Translations under genes and position numbers: made by a program
Assembly: GCA_016928995.1 (NCBI GenBank)
Contig: JAFGJS010000083.1
Span: 1-55,547 of the forward strand
Source: Candidatus Sumerlaeota bacterium
GTDB taxonomy: Bacteria > Sumerlaeota > Sumerlaeia > JAFGJS01
DNA length: 55,547 bases
Direction: 5' to 3'
In this document: positions 24,064-31,671 of the stretch, piece after piece
Layout of the letters: every line of letters starts with the position of its first letter
Position numbering within the stretch: position 1 is the stretch's first letter
Notes under the pieces: model-generated
The model's database searches: none
The model's input: the letters and a program-made list of their open reading frames with translations, nothing else
Told to the model about the DNA's origin: nothing

Positions 24064-24161
24064 CGCGAAAATTATTTTTTCGCGGATCCTGACAATAGAA
24101 TCGCTTTTGCGGGTATTGAACCTATGCAGCGCGAATCGCGCAGGGCATGCATCTTTTTTTT
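24064..24161 (+). terminator. Orphan hairpins, second with T-run
   Basis: CGCGAAAA (24064-24071) pairs with TTTTCGCG (24077-24084). Then GCGCG-aat-CGCGC (24129-24141), with flanking ATGC/GCAT, is followed by eight Ts (24154-24161) on the plus strand, an intrinsic-terminator design. No plus-strand gene precedes it (tyrS is on the other strand), so it may end a small RNA or simply protect the bactofilin promoter. Nothing else is seen between 23867 and 24172. Confidence 0.5.
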
Positions 24162-24172
24162 CAAATCGGCGC

Positions 24173-24202
24173 TTGATTTCATGCCGGACCGTGGGGCATA
24201 AT
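24173..24202 (+). promoter_or_regulatory. Putative promoter of the bactofilin gene
   Basis: TTGATT (24173-24178), an 18-bp spacer, CATAAT (24197-24202); about 115 bases before the ATG at 24317. Confidence 0.45.
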
Positions 24203-24316
24203 TTGAAAACGGTTGTACCCCCAGATCCGGGATGAACCGCGCAAATGGTAAAATCAGCGGCGACGCTGCGCGAAGTGCCGCGCAGGCTGAGCCGTCCTCA
24301 AGGAGCATCTGAAACG

Positions 24317-24949
24317 ATGGCTTTGTTTGGCAAGCGACATCGCAACACCGAAGAGCCGGAGTCAAAACCGGAGGAGACGAAACGCACGGCCATGCCGGCA
24401 TCGCAGACAACGGCTCCGCTGTCTCAGTCGCCGCCGAAAACGGAAACCAAACCCGAGCCGGTAGCGGCAGATTTGAAGGTCACTCCAACTAAAGGGACGG
24501 GAACACGGACTATGGACACCCAACCACGCAATTCGACTGTAGGCACAGTGATCGGTGAAGACACCAACATCGACGGCAAGGTGCACTCCAAAGGCACGTT
24601 GCGCATCGACGGCACGATCAAGGGCGAGGTGAACGCCGACGACAAAGTCATCGTCGGCCAGACCGGCGAGGTCTTCGCCAGCATCGAGGCCAAAATCGTC
24701 ACGATCAGCGGCAAGGTGCACGGCAACATCATCGCCACCGAGCGCGTGGAGCTTCAGCCGACCTGCGAAATCCTCGGCGACGTTCAGACCGCCGCGGGCG
24801 CGCTGATCATCGAGAGCGGCGCGAAACTCGAAGGCAACTGCACCATGGGCATCAAGGGCGGCGGAAGCGGATCGCGTCCAGCGCAGTCATCCATGAGCTC
24901 ATCGTCGTCAAAACCCGCCGAACCCGCAGGCGCCAAATCCGGTTCTTAA
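24317..24949 (+). CDS. Bactofilin family cytoskeletal protein
   Basis: Bactofilins form non-polar filaments that shape the cell or position envelope machinery. The 210-residue product has a central beta-helical domain (residues of about 75-180) with the typical repeats TVIGEDTNIDGKVHSKGTLR, IDGTIKGEV, TISGKVHGNIIATERVEL and GDVQTAAGALIIESGAKLEG. The N-terminal 70 residues are disordered, Lys/Pro/Thr-rich and basic at the start (MALFGKRHRN); the C-terminus is Ser/Gly/Ala-rich. The start at 24317 follows AAGGAG (spacing long, about 12). It is monocistronic with its own terminator. Confidence 0.9.
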   Translation: MALFGKRHRNTEEPESKPEETKRTAMPASQTTAPLSQSPPKTETKPEPVAADLKVTPTKGTGTRTMDTQPRNSTVGTVIGEDTNIDGKVHSKGTLRIDGTIKGEVNADDKVIVGQTGEVFASIEAKIVTISGKVHGNIIATERVELQPTCEILGDVQTAAGALIIESGAKLEGNCTMGIKGGGSGSRPAQSSMSSSSSKPAEPAGAKSGS

Positions 24950-24978
24950 AGTTCATCGCATGACAGGATTACGAGAAT

Positions 24979-25019
24979 CGGCGGGATTTTCAACTTTATG
25001 AAGATCCCGCCGGTTTTAT
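24979..25019 (+). terminator. Intrinsic terminator of the bactofilin gene
   Basis: Perfect 9-bp stem CGGCGGGAT (24979-24987) / ATCCCGCCG (25004-25012), followed by GTTTTATT. Confidence 0.85.
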
Positions 25020-25079
25020 TGCGCCCTGTTGCTCCAGACGCCGGGCGCATCTTTGTTCCACCACGGTGATGCTCATTGA

Positions 25080-25242
25080 TACGGCTGTCATGATTTTTGC
25101 GGGGCAAAAATCCCGCCAGCCTGGGGATGTTTTATCGCTCAACCCAGGCTGGCGCTCACGGCCGCAAGCGGCCTACGCTCTGGCCTGGGCTGGGATACGC
25201 AGCGCTTTCAGCGCTGATAAAGAGCCATGGTTTAAGAGATAT
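25080..25242 (+). repeat. 163-bp dispersed intergenic repeat, copy 1
   Basis: Highly similar, in the same orientation, to 31338-31500. It contains nested inverted repeats: CCCAGGC...GCCTGGG enclosing a GGCCGC-aa-GCGGCC hairpin, plus AGCGCTTTCAGCGCT. It lies 95 bases before ruvB. There is no ORF. Confidence 0.85.
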
Positions 25243-25336
25243 TGGGCTTTCCGCAGCTTAAGAGAGATGCATTCTCAGATGCCTGGCATGAATATTTCAT
25301 CTTGTCATTCGCCTTGGATGCCCTTAGATTTTTCGC

Positions 25337-26386
25337 ATGCCTGATTCATCGTCCAATCCGCATGCGGAATACCTGCGTCCGCAAAAGCTCTCCGAGGAAG
25401 CCGGAGTGGAGACGGCGCTCCGTCCACAGAGCCTGAGCGACTTCGTCGGCCAGCATGAGTTTCTCGAACGCATACAGATCGCCATCGAGGCCGCCCGCAA
25501 GCGCGAGGAACCGCTGCAGCACGTGCTGCTTTACGGTCCGCCCGGTCTGGGCAAGACGACGATGGCGCGCATCATCGCCAACGAACTCGGCGTCGGCTTC
25601 CGTCAGTACCAAGGCTCCTCGCTCGACCGCAAGGACACCCTCGCCGCGATCCTGACCGAGGTCAATCACGGCGACGTGATCTTTATCGACGAGATTCACC
25701 GGCTTAACCCGGCTGTGGAGGAGTGCCTGTATCCCGCCATTGAGGATTTCGAGTTCCACATTGTAATCGGCGACGGTCCGCACGGCCGTTCGGTGAAACT
25801 CGAACTGGAAAAATTCACCATGGTCGGCGCCACGACGCGCGCTGGCATGATCACCGCGCCGTTGCGCGACCGCTTCCCCATCGTCGAACGGCTGCGCTTC
25901 TACACGCCGGAGGAGCTGGCCGTCATCGTGCGCCGCACGGCCGGCATCATGAACATCGGCATTGATGAGGAAGGCGCGGTCGAGATCGCCCGGCGCTGCC
26001 GCGCCACGCCGCGCATCGCCAATCGCCTCGTAAGCCGCGTGCGCGACTACGCCGAGGTGCGCGCCGACGGCCGCATCACCAGGCAAGTCGCTGAGCAGGC
26101 CTTCGAGATGTACGGCGTGGACTCAGCCGGACTCGAACCCGTGGACCGGCTTTATCTGCGCACGATCATCGAGAAATTCAAAGGCGGGCCGGTCGGGCAG
26201 AATTCCATCGCCGTGGCGATCAGCGAAGACGAAGACACGATCCTGGATTACATCGAGCCATTCCTGATTCAGACCGGTTTCATCAAACGCACCGCCCAGG
26301 GCCGCGTCGTCACGGAAACCGGCTTCAGGCACATGGGCTTCAAACCCACCGGCGATCCCCAAGGCGCTCAGGGGGAGTTTATTTAA
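25337..26386 (+). CDS. ruvB: Holliday junction branch-migration helicase RuvB
   Basis: Hexameric AAA+ motor that, with RuvA, drives branch migration of Holliday junctions. The 349-residue protein has [11 protein letters not shown], Walker [13 protein letters not shown], Walker [12 protein letters not shown], sensor 1 [11 protein letters not shown], the arginine finger region [13 protein letters not shown], and the C-terminal winged-helix ending [20 protein letters not shown]. RuvA and RuvC are not adjacent. No clear Shine-Dalgarno is visible before the ATG. Upstream is the dispersed repeat. Confidence 0.97.
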   Translation: MPDSSSNPHAEYLRPQKLSEEAGVETALRPQSLSDFVGQHEFLERIQIAIEAARKREEPLQHVLLYGPPGLGKTTMARIIANELGVGFRQYQGSSLDRKDTLAAILTEVNHGDVIFIDEIHRLNPAVEECLYPAIEDFEFHIVIGDGPHGRSVKLELEKFTMVGATTRAGMITAPLRDRFPIVERLRFYTPEELAVIVRRTAGIMNIGIDEEGAVEIARRCRATPRIANRLVSRVRDYAEVRADGRITRQVAEQAFEMYGVDSAGLEPVDRLYLRTIIEKFKGGPVGQNSIAVAISEDEDTILDYIEPFLIQTGFIKRTAQGRVVTETGFRHMGFKPTGDPQGAQGEFI

Positions 26387-26413
26387 GCGATAGATACGTG
26401 AGATGCGTCTGGC

Positions 26414-27646
26414 TCATATCGAGAAACTGGCGCTGATCATGCCCTTCAAGCGTTTCGCCGGGACGTAATCCGGGCGTAAATTCAATGCGCGTTCACAGCT
26501 CTCCAGCGCGCTGGCATAATCCTGCAGATCGAAATGAATCAACGCCCGGACATAGTAGGCGTTCACCTGCCCTCCGTTCAAGACGATGGAAGCGTCGAAA
26601 TCCTGCAGCGCCTCCTCATGCCGCCCCAAGACCCGGAAACTCAGACCACGATGATTCAACGCGCGGTAATTTTGCGCGTTCAGCTCCAGCGACCGGTTAA
26701 AATCCTCAATCGCTTTTTCATAATCGGACAAGACAAACCACGCCATCCCGCGGTGATTATGGACGATCGAGCGAATGAAAGGTTCCGGGCGCATCTGCAA
26801 AATTCGTCCGTAGAGTTCAATGGCGGTTTCAAATTTCTCATCGCTGTGCGCCATCAAGGCTTGAATTAAAAGCTGCCCAATCGGCCCGTCGATATTCTCC
26901 TGGGGCAGTTCCGGACCGGCAGGCTGGTTTTGCCCGGCTTCATCGAGCAATGAGAAATGCTCGTCAATCGAGGCGAGCTTTTCGCGCAGGGTTTCACGCC
27001 GCCGGCCATTCTGGGCTTCGATGCTGCGCAAGCCGTCGCGAATCTCCTGAAACAAGGTGTCTGAAAGATTCAGCATCGCGTTCAAAGCGGCCAGTTTTCG
27101 TTTCACGGTCTCCTTCAAGACCGAATAATCCGACTTGTAAATTAATTCATGCTCCACTTCGGCCCAGGCTTCCTGCAGAATCGTCCGCAGTTGAATTTCA
27201 ATCACAGGCTCGGTGTACGGCATGCGCGCCGGCATCATTTCATCCGGCAATTCGATCAAGAGATGGGTCGCATCGTAGCCGAATTCCCGGAAATTCTGAC
27301 GCCTCGATTTGCGCTCCTCCTCCACAACCTGAAAGTTGCGCAGGATCAGTTCTTCCGCCTGGCCTAAATCCTCGACAAATGGGCAAATGACGCGCAGAGC
27401 GATCAGATCGTTGATCGTCAGTTGCCGCCGGAGCCGCTGGAGCCGGAGGAGCTTCTCAAAAAAACTATCAAATGTCTTCACCCTCATCTTTACGTTCGCG
27501 TTGATTCCTTCACGAATCAGCAAGGTCTGTAACTGCCGGCTGATCGCATGCAAGGCGGTTTCATATCCAACGTTCAACCGCTGGTAAAACGAAAGCAGTT
27601 TGTGCCGGTCCAACGGATCCGGAAGAGAATCGGGCGGTATATCCAT
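26414..27646 (-). CDS. RelA/SpoT-domain protein fused to TPR repeats
   Basis: A 410-residue protein likely to make (p)ppGpp or a related alarmone. The N-terminal half carries the synthetase fold: KTFDSFFEKLLRLQRLRRQ, NDLIALRVICPF, a GYDATHLLIELP segment (usual G-Y-x-x-x-H), and EIQLRTILQEAWAEVEHELI, where the EIQLRT motif positions the acceptor nucleotide. From about residue 270 there are three to four tetratricopeptide repeats (HNHRGMAWFVLSDYEKAIED, ALNHRGLSFRVLGRHEEALQ, YYVRALIHFDLQDYASALES). There is no hydrolase domain. The TPR fusion suggests activation through a protein partner. The start at 27646 agrees with the promoter at 27690-27719, which lies downstream of a longer alternative start. 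Confidence 0.85.
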   Translation of the reverse strand: MDIPPDSLPDPLDRHKLLSFYQRLNVGYETALHAISRQLQTLLIREGINANVKMRVKTFDSFFEKLLRLQRLRRQLTINDLIALRVICPFVEDLGQAEELILRNFQVVEEERKSRRQNFREFGYDATHLLIELPDEMMPARMPYTEPVIEIQLRTILQEAWAEVEHELIYKSDYSVLKETVKRKLAALNAMLNLSDTLFQEIRDGLRSIEAQNGRRRETLREKLASIDEHFSLLDEAGQNQPAGPELPQENIDGPIGQLLIQALMAHSDEKFETAIELYGRILQMRPEPFIRSIVHNHRGMAWFVLSDYEKAIEDFNRSLELNAQNYRALNHRGLSFRVLGRHEEALQDFDASIVLNGGQVNAYYVRALIHFDLQDYASALESCERALNLRPDYVPAKRLKGMISASFSI

Positions 27647-27689
27647 GTATTCATCCGAATGTTGTAAGGAATTGAGGCATATTAAGCGT

Positions 27690-27719
27690 ATTATAATCGA
27701 TCGTGGGATCAGGACACAA
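27690..27719 (-). promoter_or_regulatory. Promoter of the RelA/SpoT-TPR gene
   Basis: On the minus strand, TTGTGT (27719-27714), an 18-bp spacer and TATAAT (27695-27690). The predicted transcription start is near 27684, a leader of about 38 nt before the ATG at 27646. Confidence 0.55.
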
Positions 27720-27847
27720 CCGAAACCGGAAAATTCGTCCATTCAGCTCCCGGCTTGCATTGAGCGTCCAACTCGATAATAAATCTTGTTGATCATCGAA
27801 AATCACGCTCGTATGGTCTGCCCAATTTATCGCGGAGGAATAAAACC

Positions 27848-29068
27848 ATGGCTTCGAACTTTGAGTATCCGAAACTGAATCCCGACTGGCGCCCGCAAGG
27901 CTTCCGTTGCGCGGGAATCTATTGCGGCATCAAGGAGTCGAAGCGCCATGACCTGATGCTGATCGTCAGCGACCATCCCGCCATAGGCGCCGCAATGTTC
28001 ACCACGAACGCCTTCTGCGCCGCTCCGGTGCTGATTTCGCGCCCCGTGGCCGAGGCTGGAAAATTCCGCGCCGTCGTCTGCAACAGCGGCAACGCCAACG
28101 CCTGCACAGGTCCCAAGGGCCTGGAAAATGCTAAAAAAATGCAGCAAAAGGCCGCGGATACATTGAGCGTCGCGCCGGAGGAAGTGCTCGTTTGCAGCAC
28201 GGGCGTGATCGGCTCGCACCTCAACATGGACGCTATCCTTGGCGGCATTCCGCAAGTTGCGCAGTCGCTCAGCGACGACGGTTGGGAGAGCGTGGTCGCG
28301 GCCATGCGCACCACGGATGCTTTCCCGAAATACTTCGGTGCGACATTCGAGATCGGCGGCAAGACGGTCCGCCTGCTCGGTCTGGCCAAGGGCGGCGGCA
28401 TGATCCATCCGAACATGGCCACGATGCTCTCGTTCCTGGTCACGGACGCGGCCATCGAACCGGACGCTCTGCGCCAGGCTTTGCGCGACGCGGTGAACGC
28501 TTCGTTCAACGCGATCTCCGTGGACGGAGACACCAGCACCAACGACACGGTGGCGATCATGGCCAACGGCGCGGCGGGCAATGCGCCGATCCAGCTTGGC
28601 GCCCCGGAATATAAAGAATTTTGCCAGCGCCTGGAAACGGTCTGCATCGTGCTGGGCAAGTTGATCGTGCACGATGGCGAAGGCGCCACGCGCATGGGCA
28701 TCATCAACGTGCGTGGCGCGGAAAGCGACGCTGACGCGCTCAAGGCCGCACTTGCTGTGGCGCGCTCGCCGCTGGTGAAGACCGCGCTGTACGGCGCCGA
28801 CGCCAACTGGGGCCGCATCGTCTGCGCGCTGGGCTATAGCGGCGCGAAGGTCAATCCGGAGAAGACCTGCGTCTCACTCGCCGGACACCTGATCTTTCAC
28901 GACGGCCTGCCGATGGAGGTCAACGAAGCCCGTACCAAGGCTGGTCTGGAAAAGGAAGAGGTGCCGATCGACATCGATCTGGGAACCGGCGGCGAGGGCA
29001 AGGCGACCTACTACACCAGCGACCTGACCCACGAATACATCCAAGTCAACGCGTTTTATCGCACGTGA
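27848..29068 (+). CDS. argJ: Bifunctional glutamate N-acetyltransferase / N-acetylglutamate synthase
   Basis: Ornithine acetyltransferase of arginine synthesis. It transfers the acetyl group from N-acetylornithine to glutamate and may also use acetyl-CoA. The 406-residue precursor has the autocleavage site in GGGMIHPNMATMLSFLVTDA, with the nucleophilic Thr of MATML near residue 190. Other signatures are FTTNAFCAAPV, NSGNANACTGPKG, CSTGVIGSHLNMD and YGADANWGRIVCALGYSG. GGAGG lies correctly before the ATG. It is monocistronic. Large hairpins follow the stop. Confidence 0.96.
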   Translation: MASNFEYPKLNPDWRPQGFRCAGIYCGIKESKRHDLMLIVSDHPAIGAAMFTTNAFCAAPVLISRPVAEAGKFRAVVCNSGNANACTGPKGLENAKKMQQKAADTLSVAPEEVLVCSTGVIGSHLNMDAILGGIPQVAQSLSDDGWESVVAAMRTTDAFPKYFGATFEIGGKTVRLLGLAKGGGMIHPNMATMLSFLVTDAAIEPDALRQALRDAVNASFNAISVDGDTSTNDTVAIMANGAAGNAPIQLGAPEYKEFCQRLETVCIVLGKLIVHDGEGATRMGIINVRGAESDADALKAALAVARSPLVKTALYGADANWGRIVCALGYSGAKVNPEKTCVSLAGHLIFHDGLPMEVNEARTKAGLEKEEVPIDIDLGTGGEGKATYYTSDLTHEYIQVNAFYRT

Positions 29069-29084
29069 TTTTAGAAAATTGAAT

Positions 29085-29184
29085 GTGGGGAAAAAACCTT
29101 TTTGGAAAAAGGTTCTTTCCCCCACGCCCCCTTTTCCAAAAACTTTAGGTCTGAACGGCTCCGCATGCATGCGGAACCATTCAG
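29085..29184. terminator. Two large hairpins between convergent genes
   Basis: Hairpin 1 (29085-29125) pairs GTGGGG with CCCCAC and AACCTTTTT with AAAAAGGTT. Hairpin 2 (29151-29184) has the perfect palindrome TCCGCATGCATGCGGA inside CTGAACGG / CCATTCAG. They lie between convergent argJ and the pseudopilin-like gene and may end transcription from both sides. Confidence 0.6.
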
Positions 29185-29188
29185 CCGT

Positions 29189-29641
29189 TTAATGAATGCT
29201 TTGCAGCAGCCAGATGTCGCCGTTGCTGATTGTGCCGTTGGTGGGATCGTAAGTGAATTCGATGAGTTGCTGTTTGGCTTTTGACGGTTTGAGCGAAATC
29301 AATCCATCTCTGAATAATTCAGTTTTTCCGAGATCATAGTCGCCATCCGGACCGGCGCTGACAAGGATGAAGCCCATCTTCATGCCTTCGATCATGCCTT
29401 GATAGCCGAAGGATTTATTTTCTTCCAGGCAAAAGCGGTCAGTGAAATTCAAGTAGCGCAATTCCAGCGCGGTCCAACCTTCCGGCGGATTCTCGCGCAC
29501 ATCTTCAAAAGTGAAAACGTCGCGCTCCCAATCCCATTCAGGATTGGGCAAGTCGTGATGGCGTTGTTGAATCGAATGCAGTTCCTCGGCAAGCAATTCC
29601 ATTTTTATTCTGACACGGTCGGCGAGCGTTTGCGTGCTCAT
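29189..29641 (-). CDS. Pseudopilin (GspG-like) C-terminal part
   Basis: A 150-residue protein. MSTQTLADRVRIKMELLAEE continues as an amphipathic helix, and the C-terminal domain resembles type II secretion major pseudopilins: MGFILVSAGPDGDYDL, then FTYDPTNGTISNGDIWLL (YDPTNGT-x-S-x-GDI is a pseudopilin hallmark in environmental bacteria). It lacks its own N-terminal hydrophobic pilin helix, but that helix is present at the end of the overlapping upstream ORF (AAIAVPSFF). The ATG overlaps the upstream stop (ATGA), and a seven-T run spans the junction. It is probably one gene with 29638-29970, joined by a -1 slip, or split by a one-base error. Confidence 0.7.
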   Translation of the reverse strand: MSTQTLADRVRIKMELLAEELHSIQQRHHDLPNPEWDWERDVFTFEDVRENPPEGWTALELRYLNFTDRFCLEENKSFGYQGMIEGMKMGFILVSAGPDGDYDLGKTELFRDGLISLKPSKAKQQLIEFTYDPTNGTISNGDIWLLQSIH

Positions 29642-29970
29642 AGAAAAAAACTCGGCACAGCGATAGCAGCAATAATCGGAATCAAGATCGCAATCACGAG
29701 CCATGTCCATGCGCGGCGCATGAGTTTCGCCTTGCAGCTGAGCAGAAGAATCAGCCCGGTCAACAGGCTGAGACCGCATAAAATTGCGCTGCCAATCACA
29801 AAACGTGGCAAAGCTCTCCAAATCTCTGGTTCCGGCATGTCATCCGTGAATCGCCATCGATATGGATGCGGCCATATAACATCGATGAAGGGCATGCAGA
29901 ATCCCAACAGAAAAACTGCCAGTGCCATCCATTCAAGTCGATCAACACTTAACAAGCTGGGCTTTCTCAC
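29638..29970 (-). CDS. Membrane protein ending in a pilin-like helix (N-terminal part of split gene)
   Basis: A 110-residue protein with three hydrophobic spans: WMALAVFLLGFCMPFIDVI, FVIGSAILCGLSLLTGLILL and TWLVIAILIPIIAAIAVPSF. The last span ends exactly like a type IV prepilin helix (A-A-I-A-V-P-x-F). It stops five residues later, at a TGA four bases from the downstream ATG. In the -1 frame the reading continues SMSTQTLADRVRIKMELLAEE, which is how a pilin helix normally goes on. No canonical prepilin peptidase G|F site precedes the helix. Confidence 0.65.
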   Translation of the reverse strand: MRKPSLLSVDRLEWMALAVFLLGFCMPFIDVIWPHPYRWRFTDDMPEPEIWRALPRFVIGSAILCGLSLLTGLILLLSCKAKLMRRAWTWLVIAILIPIIAAIAVPSFFL

Positions 29971-30104
29971 AATGCCCTTCCAGAATGAGTCGATTGTATA
30001 TCCATCAAAGGCTGAAACATAGCATCTTTGACAGCTAAATTCATAGAATGTTGCACATGATTTTCACTGAAACAGCGAAGGTGTGCAGGCGTTTAAAAAG
30101 GGAA

Positions 30105-30219
30105 AAGGGCTGTTCTCCAACTGTCGGTTTCTGCGGAACCGAAAAGCCTTGGGGGTTTCTCTTATTTTTTTATACCCCCCGCGAGGTCAAAGCCTCCGAG
30201 TTTTGAAGCAACAGCCCTT
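30105..30219. ncRNA. Structured intergenic element, candidate RNA or MITE-like repeat
   Basis: AAGGGCTGTT (30105-30114) and AACAGCCCTT (30210-30219) are a perfect 10-bp closing helix around three hairpins: CGGTT/AACCG (30125-30141), GGGGGT/ACCCCC (30151-30179) and GAGG/CCTC (30183-30196). On the minus strand the last arm is followed by TTTTCCCTTTTT, like a terminator. No ORF is present. I cannot match it to a named RNA family. It could also be a non-coding mobile repeat. Nearby is GACAGG-A-CCTGTC (30224-30236). Confidence 0.4.
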
Positions 30220-30316
30220 GAGCGACAGGACCTGTCTTTACCTAATTTTCATTATGCATGAGCTGCTCTGAAAGATCAAGCAGAATCGTCGCGCGCCGCG
30301 CAGAATATATGCTTCT

Positions 30317-30334
30317 GAACATATACATATGTTC
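30317..30334. promoter_or_regulatory. 18-bp perfect palindrome, candidate operator
   Basis: GAACATAT-AC-ATATGTTC, perfect 8-bp arms with a 2-bp centre. It lies between the yebC stop and the structured element. It resembles a stretched LexA box (GAAC-N10-GTTC instead of N4), so it does not fit the usual LexA spacing. Confidence 0.35.
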
Positions 30335-30418
30335 GTAAAATACGATTCCGCTTCCTTCATGCATCATGCAATTTTCAGCGCACGGATAACGCCGCATTCA
30401 CGTGTCATATCATGAGCG

Positions 30419-31174
30419 TCATTCGCCGCCGTACATTTCCATCAGTTCGTCATCCATTTCGAAGTTGGCCGCGACGGATTGCGCGTCGTCCAGTTCTTCA
30501 AGCATGGAGAGCATCTTGAGCAGACTCTTCGCGTCCTTTTCCTCGGTCACCTTGACGGTGTTTTTCGGAATCATGGCGGCTTCGGCGCTTTCAATGTCGC
30601 AGCCCGCCGCTTCAAGCGCTTCGCGGACCTCATGCACCTTGGTGTAATCGGTGTAGACGGCGAATTCGCCTTCCTCGTGAACCACATCCTCGGCGCCGGC
30701 TTCCAGAGCCTCCATCATGAACTCGTCCTCGTCCTTGCCTTCGTCGCTGAGAAGGATGCGGCCGCGTTTGTCGAACATCCACATCACGCTGCCCGGCTCG
30801 CCCAGGTTGCCGTTGTTTTTCGAGAATGCATGCCGCACTTCGCTGGAGGTGCGGTTGCGGTTGTCGGTCAGCGTCATCACGAGCACCGCCACGCCGCCCG
30901 GGCCGTAGCCTTCATAGGTGATCTCCTCGTAGTTCGCCCCTTCAATTTCGCCTGTGCCCTTCTTGATCGCGTTGTCGATGTTCTTGGCCGGCATGTTGGC
31001 CGCCTTGCACGCCGCCACGGCTGTGCGCAGACGAGGATTAAAATTCGGATCGCCGCCGCCATCGCGCGCCGCAACGGTCAGCTCGCGGATCAAACGGCTG
31101 AACAACGCGCCGCGCTTGGCGTCCACGGCCGCCTTTTTATGCTTAATCGAATGCCACTTGCTATGACCCGACAT
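30419..31174 (-). CDS. YebC/PmpR family protein
   Basis: A 251-residue member of the YebC/TACO1 family. These act as DNA-binding regulators and, as shown for several members, help ribosomes through polyproline stretches. The start is [20 protein letters not shown] followed by [16 protein letters not shown]; later come [40 protein letters not shown] and the acidic C-terminus. The ATG at 31174 has AAGGAG seven bases upstream; the upstream in-frame ATG at 31189 has none. With efp in the same window, a translation-rescue role is plausible, but the genes are not linked. Confidence 0.93.
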   Translation of the reverse strand: MSGHSKWHSIKHKKAAVDAKRGALFSRLIRELTVAARDGGGDPNFNPRLRTAVAACKAANMPAKNIDNAIKKGTGEIEGANYEEITYEGYGPGGVAVLVMTLTDNRNRTSSEVRHAFSKNNGNLGEPGSVMWMFDKRGRILLSDEGKDEDEFMMEALEAGAEDVVHEEGEFAVYTDYTKVHEVREALEAAGCDIESAEAAMIPKNTVKVTEEKDAKSLLKMLSMLEELDDAQSVAANFEMDDELMEMYGGE

Positions 31175-31337
31175 CGGAGACTCCTTCATCGTCTGGATGG
31201 CGAAGCGTTAATTTCAATTTCGCCTCGGTTTTCTTCATCAACGCCGAGCATTATCGGCGATTTACCACGTTTGTCAACGGCCAAAGAACAAGCTGAAAAA
31301 CACCGGGTGCAGCTTTTTCCGGCGACAAAGGATCAAA

Positions 31338-31500
31338 CACGGCTGCCATGATTTTTGCATCGCATAAATCCCGCCAGCCTAGGTTGTGTTTGCCTTCTAC
31401 CCAGGCCGGCGCTCACGGCCGCAAGCGGCCTACGCTCTGGCCTGGGCTACGATCTTAAGCGCTTTCAGCGCTAATGAGGAACCGTGATTAAAGAGATATC
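31338..31500 (+). repeat. 163-bp dispersed intergenic repeat, copy 2
   Basis: Second copy of the element at 25080-25242, in the same orientation, with nested CCCAGGCC/GGCCTGGG and GGCCGC/GCGGCC hairpins. It lies about 170 bases before deoA. Apart from this repeat, 31175-31671 has no visible gene. Confidence 0.85.
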
Positions 31501-31671
31501 TATATTACCATTAGCGAGACAAGAGTACACCATAAACGGGACGACTACTCGTTACACACTCAACACTTAACGCATTGCACGGATTGGTTTTTCCTTTACT
31601 CGCATCCGCTCGAATCACAAAATAAACAGAGCTGTAGATCCGGTTGAATCGCGACAGGAAAGGAAGATGGC

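Noticed and set aside
30105-30219. The structured element as SRP RNA, 6S RNA or RNase P
   Set aside because: The conserved SRP apical loop, the 6S central bubble and RNase P core motifs are not visible.
30317-30334. GAAC...GTTC palindrome as a LexA box
   Set aside because: The half-sites are ten bases apart, not four, and no SOS gene is adjacent in the right orientation.
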